Source: Pseudolabrys sp.
GTDB lineage: Bacteria > Pseudomonadota > Alphaproteobacteria > Rhizobiales > Xanthobacteraceae
DNA: 46,595 bases
Direction of reading: 5' to 3'
NCBI GenBank assembly: GCA_019635575.1
Contig: JAHBZF010000011.1
Coordinates: 1-46,595 of the forward strand
Shown: piece by piece, positions 16,678 through 24,700 of the stretch
Layout: each line of letters begins with the position of its first letter
How positions within the stretch are numbered: the first letter of the stretch is position 1
Program-made: the position numbers and the translations under genes
The notes under the pieces: model-generated
What the model was told of the DNA's origin: nothing
The model's input: the letters and a program-made list of their open reading frames with translations, nothing else
Databases searched by the model: none

Positions 16678-17655
16678 ATGCTGAAACGATGGATCACCCG
16701 GCTCACCGCGATCGCGCTGACGTCGCTCGTCGCGGGCGCCGTCCATGCCGACCCCTATCCGTCGGGACCGATCAAGATCATCGTGCCGTTCGCTGCCGGA
16801 GCGTCGAACGACGCAATGGGGCGCCTGATCGCCCGCGAACTCACCAAACGCTGGGGCGGCCCGGAGAACGTGGTGGAAAACATCACCGGCGCCGGCGGCA
16901 ATGTCGGCGCGACCGCCGCAGCCAAAGCCGCGCCGGACGGCCAGACTTTGATCGTCGGCTCGATCGGCACGCATGCGGTCAATCAGCATCTCTATGCGAA
17001 GATGCCATATGACACGATGAAGGACTTCGTGCCGATCACCTTGGTGGCCGAGGTCGGTCTACTGCTGGTCGTGCATCCGAGCCTGCCGATCAAATCGGTT
17101 CAGGACCTCATCGCCTATGCCAAGGCGCATCCCGGCGAACTCAACTTCGCCTCGGGCGGAATCGGCGCATCGCAACATCTCGCCGGCGAGCTGTTCATGC
17201 ACATGACCGGCACAAAGATGACGCATGTGCCGTATCGCGGCAGCGCCGGATCGATCGCCGATCTGTTGAGCGGGCGCGTGCAGGTGATGTTCGCGGACAT
17301 GCCGCTGGTTCTGTCGCAGGTGCATGCCGGCAAGCTGCGCGCCATAGGCTTTGCCGGCGACAAGCGGTCAACGGCGATGCCGGACGTGCCGACGCTGGAT
17401 GAATCAGGGGTCAAGGGCTATCGCGCCTCGGCCTGGTACGGCCTGTTCGCACCGGCCAAGACACCCGACGCCATCACGCATAAGTTGAACGAAACCGTGG
17501 TGAGCATCCTCAAGGCACCGGACGTGGTGGAGTATCTGCACAAGCTCGGGGCCGAGCCGCGGCCGATGAGCATCGCGGAATTCACCGCGTTCCAGAAAAG
17601 CGAATCCGACCGCTGGGGTTCGCTGATCAAGTCTCTCGGACTGAAGGTCAACTAA
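16678..17655 (+). CDS. Bug/TctC-family periplasmic substrate-binding protein
   Basis: A 325-residue exported binding protein of the tripartite tricarboxylate transporter family. The signal peptide is at 1-24 (ending GAVHA), followed by the mature start DPYPSGPIKIIVPFAAGASNDAMGR. Family hallmarks are ENITGAGGNVGATAAAKA, the MTHVPYRGSAGSIADLLSGR block, and DVPTLDESGVKGYRASAWYGL. A strong AGGAGG (16663-16668) lies 9 nt before the ATG. No TctA or TctB membrane subunits are in the window, so this is an orphan Bug protein that must use a distant transporter or act as a sensor. It is probably co-transcribed with the FAD oxidoreductase. Confidence 0.9.
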   Translation: MLKRWITRLTAIALTSLVAGAVHADPYPSGPIKIIVPFAAGASNDAMGRLIARELTKRWGGPENVVENITGAGGNVGATAAAKAAPDGQTLIVGSIGTHAVNQHLYAKMPYDTMKDFVPITLVAEVGLLLVVHPSLPIKSVQDLIAYAKAHPGELNFASGGIGASQHLAGELFMHMTGTKMTHVPYRGSAGSIADLLSGRVQVMFADMPLVLSQVHAGKLRAIGFAGDKRSTAMPDVPTLDESGVKGYRASAWYGLFAPAKTPDAITHKLNETVVSILKAPDVVEYLHKLGAEPRPMSIAEFTAFQKSESDRWGSLIKSLGLKVN

Positions 17656-17673
17656 CAAGGCTGATGAAGAACA

Positions 17674-17703
17674 GCCGGGCATCGACATGATGCCCGGCCA
17701 TTT
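17674..17703 (+). terminator. Hairpin terminator after the Bug-family gene
   Basis: A 10-bp perfect stem (GCCGGGCATC at 17674-17683, complement at 17689-17698) with loop GACAT. The tail CATTTCC is a weak U-tract. It lies between convergent genes. Confidence 0.6.
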
Positions 17704-17730
17704 CCGTGTCCCTGCCCGATTTTATCTGCC

Positions 17731-18189
17731 TCAATAAGATTCGCCGTTCTTGCGGGTATAGCGCATGCCCGACGCATCCTTGTGCGCCAGCATGTCGATG
17801 TCCGGATAGGTCGCGGTCTCGGTCGGCATGCGCGAGCCGACTTCGAGAAACACCGCATCCTGCTGCGTGCGGTTGATCAGGCAATGGCCGTTGGCGACAC
17901 CGGCCTTCCAGCCCGCGCAATCGCCCGGCTTCAGCACCGTCTCGCCGCCGTCCTCGCACAGCGTCACCTCACCCGCGAGCACGTAGACCAGTTCATCCTC
18001 GCTCGCGTGCCAATGGCGCTGCGACGACGCCGCGCCGGGCTTGAGGGTGCAGAGATTGACGCCGAACTGCGTCAGCCCAACGGCATTGCCAAGACGCTTG
18101 CGCATGCGGCCCTCGACCGCCACCGCGAATTGCGGCGGATAGCCGGTGCGGGTGTCGAGCGGAATGGCGTCGATATCGATCCTCGGCAT
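17731..18189 (-). CDS. Cupin-domain protein
   Basis: A 152-residue single cupin. Motif 1 reads HWHASEDELVYVLAGEVTL, with histidines and glutamate in the usual metal-binding order G(X)5HXH(X)3-4E. Motif 2 follows at KPGDCAGWKAGVANGHCLIN, with H in the expected place. The rest is a short C-terminal tail ending YTRKNGESY. The substrate cannot be read from sequence. It lies 25 bp downstream of an acyl-CoA dehydrogenase gene on the same strand, so it is probably the second gene of that unit. Confidence 0.8.
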   Translation of the reverse strand: MPRIDIDAIPLDTRTGYPPQFAVAVEGRMRKRLGNAVGLTQFGVNLCTLKPGAASSQRHWHASEDELVYVLAGEVTLCEDGGETVLKPGDCAGWKAGVANGHCLINRTQQDAVFLEVGSRMPTETATYPDIDMLAHKDASGMRYTRKNGESY

Positions 18190-18214
18190 GGCATCTTCCA
18201 GGTTGCGTCTCGCC

Positions 18215-19375
18215 TTACAGGCTGCGCGCGATCAACAGCTTCATGATCTCGTTGGTGCCGGCATAGATGCGCATGACCCGCGCGTCGCGGTAAAGCCGCG
18301 AGATCGGGTATTCGTCCATGAAGCCGTAGCCGCCGAACAATTGCAGACAGCGGTCGACCACCTTGGCCTGCATGTCCGTCACCCAGTATTTCGCCATCGA
18401 TGCGCCGACCGCGTCGAGCTCTCCCTTGATGTGACGCTCGATGCAGTTGTCGACGAACACGCGCGCCACCGTCGCCTCGGTCTTGCATTCGGCCAGCACG
18501 AACTGCGTGTTCTGGAAGTCGAGGATCGGCTTGCCGAACGCCTTGCGCTCCTTGACGTAGTCGATGGTCAGCGCAAGACCGCGCTCGGTCATCGCCTGCG
18601 CATGGGTCGCGACCAGCAGGCGCTCCTGCGGCAATTCCTGCATCAACTGATAGAAGCCCTGCCCTTCCTGCGTGCCGAGCAGACTGTCGGCCGGCAGCGG
18701 CACGTCGTCGAAAAACAGTTCCGACGTGTCGGCGGCATCGAGGCCGAGTTTCTTCAGCTTGCGGCCGCGCCGGAAGCCCGACGCACCCTCCGTCTCCAGC
18801 ACCATCAGCGACACGCCCTTGGCGCCCTGCGACTGATCGGTCTTGGCGACGACGACGATGAGGTTGGCGTGCTGACCATTGGTGATGAAGGTCTTGGCGC
18901 CGTTGAGCACATAGCCGTTGCCGGATTTGCGCGCGGTGGTCTTGACGCCCTGCAGGTCGGACCCGGTGCCGGGCTCGGTCATGGCGATGGCGCCGACCAG
19001 TTCGCCGCTCGCGAGCTTCGGCAGCCAGCGTTTCTTCTGCTCCTCGGTGCCGTAATGCAGGATATAGGGCGCGACGATCGCCGAATGCAGCGGCGCGCCG
19101 AACGAGTCGAAACCGCCGCCGCTGAACGCGCGGATGATCGCCGCTTCGTGAGCAAACGTGCCGCCGGCGCCGCCATAGTCCTCCGGCATCGCCGCGCACA
19201 GCAGTCCGGCCGCACCGGCCTGGTCCCAGACCTCGCGCGGATACATGCCGGCCTCGTTCCAGGCGTCCACATGCGGCGTGAACTCGGCATTGACGAAACG
19301 CTGGGCCTGTTCTTCCAGCAGGACGAGATCCTCGGTCATCCAGGCCGGACGCGGCAATTGCAAAGGATCGGTCAC
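18215..19375 (-). CDS. Acyl-CoA dehydrogenase, LCAD-like active site
   Basis: A 386-residue FAD-dependent dehydrogenase that introduces the alpha-beta double bond in acyl-CoA thioesters and passes electrons to ETF. It shows AIAMTEPGTGSDLQGVKTTA (FAD/substrate loop), NGAKTFITNGQ, ERKAFGKPILDFQ and a closing RIYAGTNEIMKLLIAR. The position that is glutamate in medium-chain enzymes (YEGT) is alanine here (YAGT). A glutamate in LPQERLL fits the catalytic base location used by long-chain and isovaleryl-type enzymes. The start is GTG 19375. The cupin gene is 25 bp downstream. Confidence 0.9.
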   Translation of the reverse strand: MTDPLQLPRPAWMTEDLVLLEEQAQRFVNAEFTPHVDAWNEAGMYPREVWDQAGAAGLLCAAMPEDYGGAGGTFAHEAAIIRAFSGGGFDSFGAPLHSAIVAPYILHYGTEEQKKRWLPKLASGELVGAIAMTEPGTGSDLQGVKTTARKSGNGYVLNGAKTFITNGQHANLIVVVAKTDQSQGAKGVSLMVLETEGASGFRRGRKLKKLGLDAADTSELFFDDVPLPADSLLGTQEGQGFYQLMQELPQERLLVATHAQAMTERGLALTIDYVKERKAFGKPILDFQNTQFVLAECKTEATVARVFVDNCIERHIKGELDAVGASMAKYWVTDMQAKVVDRCLQLFGGYGFMDEYPISRLYRDARVMRIYAGTNEIMKLLIARSL

Positions 19376-19505
19376 GGGCGCTTCTCCAAATCAGCGCCGG
19401 CAAGCTTAAGCCGCGCTCCCGCCACCGGCTAGTGCAAGCGGCTTGTTCGGCAATCACATCGTCGAATGGATACCAGCAATCGGATTGACTGGTTGCCGGT
19501 GCCGC

Positions 19506-19520
19506 CCGGTGTTACACCGG
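19506..19520. promoter_or_regulatory. 15-bp perfect palindrome upstream of the MFS gene
   Basis: CCGGTGT-T-ACACCGG is an exact palindrome around one central base. It ends 22 bp before the GTG start of the MFS transporter, in the 167-bp gap divergent from the acyl-CoA dehydrogenase. A TTGACT lies about 20 bp upstream, so the palindrome overlaps the expected -10 zone. Likely a repressor operator. Confidence 0.45.
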
Positions 19521-19542
19521 ACCGGCAACACCGGATCATCGC

Positions 19543-20790
19543 GTGACCTCTTCCCCCTCTGCCGCCTCCCAGCCGGACGACGAGACCGAAACGCCCTATG
19601 CGTGGCGGCGGCTGGTCGTCTGCGTGCTGATCGGCACGATCGGCAATGTCGGAATGTGGTCGGCGGTGGTGGCGCTGCCTGCGGTGGAAGCCGATTTCGG
19701 TCTGACACGCGCCAGCGCGGCGCTGCCGTATACGCTTGCCATGATCGGCATTGCCTTCGGCGGCGTGATGATGGGTTCGCTGGTCGACCGCTTCGGCCTG
19801 ATGCTGCCGTCGCTGATGGCGGCCGTGGCGCTCGGTCTCGGCTACGGCATCGCCGGTATCGCCACCGAATACTGGCAGTTCGTGCTGGCGCACGGCCTGC
19901 TGATCGGCATGGTCGGCACCGCGACCATGTTCGGGCCGCTGATGGCCGACGTCTCGCAATGGTTCACGCGCAACCGCGGCACCGCCGTGGCGATCTGCGC
20001 TGCCGGCAATTACCTCAGTGGGGCGATCTGGCCGCCGGTGGTGCAACACTTCATCGAGACCTCCGGCTGGCGCGCGGCGCATATCGGCGTCGGCGTGTTC
20101 TGTCTGATCACCATGGTGCCGCTGGCCTTGCTGCTGCGGCGACGCGCAGCGGTGCAACGCACCGCCGCGGTCGAGACGGACGCCAGCGAAGCACGCGCGT
20201 CGCTCGGCATCTCGCCGAATGCGCTGCAAATCCTTCTCTCCGTTTCGGCGGTCTGTTGCTGCATCGCCATGGCGATGCCGCAGGTGCATATCGTTGCCTA
20301 TTGCGGCCAGCTCGGCTACGGCGTCGCGCGCGGCACGGAAATGCTGGCACTGATGTTCAGCTTCGGCGTCATCAGCCGCATCGCGTCCGGTTATGCCGCC
20401 GACCGGATCGGCGGCGTCGCCACGCTGCTGATCGGCGCACTGTTGCAGGCCCTCGCGCTGATGCTGTTCCTGTTCTTTGATGGTCTGGGATCGCTCTACG
20501 TCATCTCCGCGCTGTTCGGCCTGTTCCAGGGCGGCATCGTGCCGAGCTACGCGATCATCGTGCGTGAATACTTTTCGCCGCGCGAAGCCGGGATGCGCGT
20601 CGGCATCGCCATCATGGCATCGCTGTTCGGCATGGCGGCTGGCGGATGGCTGGCCGGCAAGATCTTCGACCTCTCCGGTTCCTATGCCATGGCCTTCACC
20701 AACGGGATCGGCTTCAGCCTGATCACGGTGATCATCACCGCCTGGCTGCTGTTGCGCACACGCCGCGGCGGAACCCTGGTTGCGGCGTAA
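19543..20790 (+). CDS. MFS transporter, 12-TM, monocarboxylate/oxalate-antiporter-like
   Basis: A 415-residue major facilitator. Cytoplasmic residues 1-24 are followed by 12 hydrophobic segments. The family loop between TM2 and TM3 is seen as GSLVDRFGLMLPSLM, and the TM4-5 region has MFGPLMADVSQWFTRNRGTAVAICAAGNYLSG, which resembles the OFA/MCT-type carriers that move small organic acids. The central loop (about 195-225) separates two six-helix halves. The start is GTG 19543. The regulator is not adjacent; a palindrome just upstream suggests repression by a factor encoded elsewhere. Confidence 0.82.
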   Translation: MTSSPSAASQPDDETETPYAWRRLVVCVLIGTIGNVGMWSAVVALPAVEADFGLTRASAALPYTLAMIGIAFGGVMMGSLVDRFGLMLPSLMAAVALGLGYGIAGIATEYWQFVLAHGLLIGMVGTATMFGPLMADVSQWFTRNRGTAVAICAAGNYLSGAIWPPVVQHFIETSGWRAAHIGVGVFCLITMVPLALLLRRRAAVQRTAAVETDASEARASLGISPNALQILLSVSAVCCCIAMAMPQVHIVAYCGQLGYGVARGTEMLALMFSFGVISRIASGYAADRIGGVATLLIGALLQALALMLFLFFDGLGSLYVISALFGLFQGGIVPSYAIIVREYFSPREAGMRVGIAIMASLFGMAAGGWLAGKIFDLSGSYAMAFTNGIGFSLITVIITAWLLLRTRRGGTLVAA

Positions 20791-21008
20791 ACACCACGTC
20801 ATTGTGACGTCATTGCACGACCACGACATCGACACGATTCATCGCGCGCGCCACGATCTCGTCACGATGCGTTCGGCATGTGTGCGATCACATCTTTTTT
20901 GACATGTGAATCGCGGAACGCTTGCCGCGCTGCGGCATTTCCCCCGCGAGGCTTCGCGATGCGGCGCACGCATCGGCCTTGCGATGATTTAAAAAAGGAG
21001 TGACTTTC
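20791..21008. other. 218-bp repeat-rich region upstream of the small secreted protein gene
   Basis: The octamer CGTCATTG occurs twice at an 11-bp period (20797-20804, 20808-20815), and CACGA occurs five times between 20816 and 20867. A TTTTTTGACATGTG stretch at about 20895-20908 could hold a -35 element. AAGGAG at 20995-21000 is the ribosome-binding site of the next gene. Confidence 0.4.
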
Positions 21009-21422
21009 ATGCAGTCAATTCAGCATCACACCCGCGCGGTCATGAGTGCCGCAGCGATCGCTGCCGCCGCGCTGATGGCCGGCACGCTGGCGACGCCGGC
21101 ATCCGCACAGACGGTGCGCGAGAACTACGAAGCCATCCCTTATGCAGCGCCCGCGACCGGCGTCGTGGTCGGCACGCTCGCCGGCGTCGGCCTCTATAAC
21201 GGCTGGTACGGGTCGAGCGCGGCCGCGACCTCGCTCGGCGCGACCGCGGCAAGTTCGGCCGTCGCCGGTGGCGTGATCGGCGTCGGCGCAGCGGCGTTGG
21301 TCGACGCGGCCATCCAGCCGTGCCGTGGTTTCCACGCCATGTTCGATCTGAGCCACGGCCAGTGCGTCAACGGCCAGTATGTCGGCTATCAGGAACGGCC
21401 GATGCGGCGCTACGTGCGCTGA
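21009..21422 (+). CDS. Small secreted glycine/alanine-rich protein, unknown function
   Basis: A 137-residue protein that I do not recognise as a named family. A signal peptide covers about 1-33 (LMAGTLATPASAQ, cleavage after ASA). The mature part begins TVRENYEAIPY and has a long Gly/Ala/Ser hydrophobic stretch (VVVGTLAGVGLY and AVAGGVIGVGAAALVDAAI) resembling a glycine zipper, so it may insert in or associate with a membrane. Two cysteines (PCRGFHAMF and HGQCVNGQYVGY) could pair. The ATG at 21009 has AGGAG at the right distance; the GTG at 21000 lies within that site. It has its own terminator. Confidence 0.7.
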   Translation: MQSIQHHTRAVMSAAAIAAAALMAGTLATPASAQTVRENYEAIPYAAPATGVVVGTLAGVGLYNGWYGSSAAATSLGATAASSAVAGGVIGVGAAALVDAAIQPCRGFHAMFDLSHGQCVNGQYVGYQERPMRRYVR

Positions 21423-21445
21423 CGCCATCCACCGACGTTGAAACA

Positions 21446-21476
21446 AACCTCCGCCTCCGGGCGGAGGTTTTTTATT
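21446..21476 (+). terminator. Rho-independent terminator
   Basis: A 10-bp perfect stem (AACCTCCGCC at 21446-21455, complement at 21460-21469) with loop TCCG runs into TTTTTTATT. It lies 24 bp after the small secreted protein gene. Confidence 0.88.
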
Positions 21477-21750
21477 GATCGCGCCCGCGCGTCAAAACAG
21501 CCGGCGCGACCACAGGCGTTAAAGCTTCCTTAACACCGCCGGAGCGTAAACCGCTTCCGAGCCACGAGGATGTGTGTCGCAATCGCCCCGCCGGGCAATT
21601 GCTTACGGAAAATCAACCGTATCCGCCGCCCGTTAACCCCCCCTTTACCATAAGCCGCAAAAGTCGCGGCGAGGATGGCGAAGCGCGCCAAAGCGCGACG
21701 ACATAAAGGTCCGATGGTGACCGCTCCTCGCGGAGGTGGGTGTCCACGGC
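21477..21750. other. Upstream region of the PodJ-like gene
   Basis: A 274-bp non-coding stretch between the terminator and the PodJ-like start. It holds a perfect CtrA-type box at 21519-21533 and a near match, TTAA-N7-TTTA, at 21633-21647. GGAGG at 21732-21736 is the ribosome-binding candidate. No other gene seen. Confidence 0.6.
21519..21533 (+). promoter_or_regulatory. CtrA-type binding site TTAA-N7-TTAA
   Basis: TTAA at 21519-21522 and TTAA at 21530-21533 are separated by exactly seven bases, the consensus for the alphaproteobacterial cell-cycle regulator CtrA. It is 218 bp upstream of the PodJ-like ATG. A second box with one mismatch (21633-21647) is 103 bp before the ATG. Confidence 0.6.
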
Positions 21751-24700
21751 ATGCGACTGGGCAGGCTGAAGTCTTTGCGACCGGAAACGCGCGAAGCGGT
21801 GAAGGCCGCTGCGCGCCGGTCGGGCCAGTCCGTGCAGGAGTGGCTCGACACCGTCGCCGCGCAGCAGGCCGCGCAGCTCGAGGACGATGACGACCTGTTC
21901 GACGACGACAGCGAGTCCGTCGAACAGCGTCTCGACGAACTGACCCGCAAGATCGACCGGCTGACCGGCACCGGCCCCGCCGCCTATGCGCCGCTGCGGC
22001 AGCGCGCGCCGGCTCCCGCCCCTGCCCCCGCACCCGCGGTGCCGACCGCATCCGATACCGACCATCTCGCCAAGCTGGTGGAACGGCTTGACCGCCGGCT
22101 CGACCACTTCGTCAGCTTTGCCCATTCGCTGCCGTCGGTGGTGACCACGCCGACCGCGCCGGGCGGCGTCGACCGCGCCGTGCAGGAAATCACCGCCCGC
22201 CAACGCGCTCTGCGCGGCGAGGCCGTCGCCACTCCCCAGCGCGGGGCACCCCCGGCCCCGCAGGGCCACCTGCCCCCGTTCCCGGCGAATTTCACGCCCG
22301 CCCCGCCGGCCGCGCCGCAACCCATTCCCACTCAACCATTGCCCGCTCAGGCGATGGCGGCGCATGTCGATCCGCAATACGCGCATGCCGCCGGCTATGC
22401 CGCGCCGCAGGCCCATCCGACACACGCCCACATGCCCGCCGCGCCGATGCCGACGGCGCACACCCTGCCGCACCCGGCCCCGTTCCAGCCCGCGCCGGCC
22501 CCCATGGCGGCCCCTGCGATGGCGCCGCCGATGCCGCAACAGGCGCCCCTGCCGACGCAGGACCTGTCGGGCCTCGAGAAACAACTGCGCAGCATCACCA
22601 ACCAGATCGAGACCCTGCGCCGGCCCGGCGTCGAGGATGCGATCAATGCGTTGCGCGACGAGCTGGCCCAGATCGCCCAGGCGCTGACCGACGCGATGCC
22701 GCGCCATGTCATCGACGCGGTGGAAGCGCAAATCCAGAACCTGACGCAGCGTCTGTCGGAAGGCCGCCAGGCCGGTGTCGGCGAACAGGTGCTCAACAAT
22801 ATCGAGCAGCATCTCGCGCAGGTGCACGAGGCGCTGCGCTCGCTCACCCCGGCCGAGCATCTGATCGGTTTCAACGAGACCGTCTCGGCCCTGGCCGAAC
22901 GCATCGACCAGATCGTCACCCAGCGCGATCCGGCGAGCTTCCGCCAGTTCGAAGACGCGGTGAACAATCTGCGGGCGATGACCGCCCATGTCGCCTCGAA
23001 CGAGACCGTGGGCCAGTTGGCCGCGCAGGTGCAGACGCTGGCCGCCAAGGTCGACCAGATCGCCTATACGAGTTCCGGCGACGCCGCGCTGGCGCATCTC
23101 GAACAACGTATCTCGGCGCTTGCCGATGCTATCGCCACCCGCAACCAGAACGGCTCCGCGGTGCCGCAGCGGCTCGAACATCTGGTCGGCTCGCTGACCG
23201 AGAAGATCGAGCAGTTCCAGTCCACACGCGGACACAGCACCGCAGCCGACCATCTCGAAGAGCGCATCATCAAGCTCGCCGAGAAGCTCGACGCTTCGGA
23301 TTCGCGGCTTGCCAATCTCGAATCCGTCGAGCGCGGCCTGACCGAGCTTCTCGCGCAGGCCGATCGCAGCAATCGCGGCCGCGAGCCCGCCGGTGAACCG
23401 CCGGCGCATGTGGATGCGTTGCGCCGCGACGTGGCGCGCACGCAGGACTCGCTGGAAGTGATGCAGGGGACGCTCGGCATCCTGGTCGACCGCCTCGCGG
23501 CGATCGAGCACGGCATTCGCGAGCGGCCGGCCGCGCCGCCCGTCGCCGCGCTGCCGCAGGCCGCGCCGATCACCTTGCAGCAGCCGGTCGAAGCCGTCGC
23601 CGCGCAGATGTTTGCCGCCGTGGCGCAAGCCACCCATCAAGCGAAGGCCGCCGCCGCGGGCGAGATGCCGTCACCGCCACTTGCACCGGCGATGCCCGAA
23701 CAGCGGATGCCGACGGTGGAAGCGCCACCGGTCATGCCGGCGCAGCCGCCCGCCCCGGTGCAGGCTGCACCCGTTCAGGCCCAGCCCGCGCGACCGCAAG
23801 TCAAACAGGGGATGCGGCGCAGCCAGCCGATCGATCCCGATCTGCCGCCCGACCATCCGATCGAGCCGGGCATGGCTCGCCCGGCCGCCGCGCGCAACGC
23901 CGGACCCGTCGTCGCTTCGCCGGCGGCGCGGATTGCCGCATCGGAAGCGGCGCTTGGCGTGGCACAGCCAGCCGCGATGTCCGCTCCGGGCGGGACGCAA
24001 ACGGATTTCATCACCGCAGCCCGCCGCGCGGCGAAAACCGCCGGTCAGATGAACCCCGGTCCGATGGTCGCGGAGCCGATCGCGCCAGCGCCGGTGACCG
24101 CGCCGCGGATCGAGCCGCGCACTGATCTGTTGATCGATCCCGAGCCCGTGGACGAACCGCGCCATGCCTTCGGCACCGCCGGGCGCGGATCGATGCTCGG
24201 CGTACTGCGCGGCAAGCTCAAATCGTTGCTGATCGCGTCGAGCGTCGTCGCCATCGTCGTCGGCGGCTATTACATCGTCGGCTCGATGCTGGATGGCCAA
24301 CCCAACACCAAGCCGGCATCGGTCGGCAGCAAGGCCGCCAATCCGCCGCCTCCCGGCCTGTACGAGGACATGGAGCCCGATGCCGAGGGCGACGCCACGG
24401 CGCCCCGCTCCGGCGCGCCCGCGACCGCGCCGGTCGCCCCGGCGACACCGCTCGGCGCCGGTTCCGGCTTCAAACTGCTCGCACCCAACAGCACGATGCA
24501 GACGTCGCCGGACCAGACCCCGGCACCGGAGGAGAAGCCCGAGAAGCCGGACGTCACCGGCTCGATCGGCAATGCCCGCGCGGTCTATGCCGACAAGCTG
24601 CCGCCGGCGATCGGCGGCCCGCGCCTGCGCGACGCGGCGGCGCGTGGCGAAGCCGCCGCGGCTTACGAGGTCGGCAACCGCTTTGCCGAAGGCCAGGGCG

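Noticed and set aside
20879..20893. CRP/FNR-like box around TGTGCGATCACA
   Set aside because: The half-sites are too close and the centre is not symmetric with either consensus.
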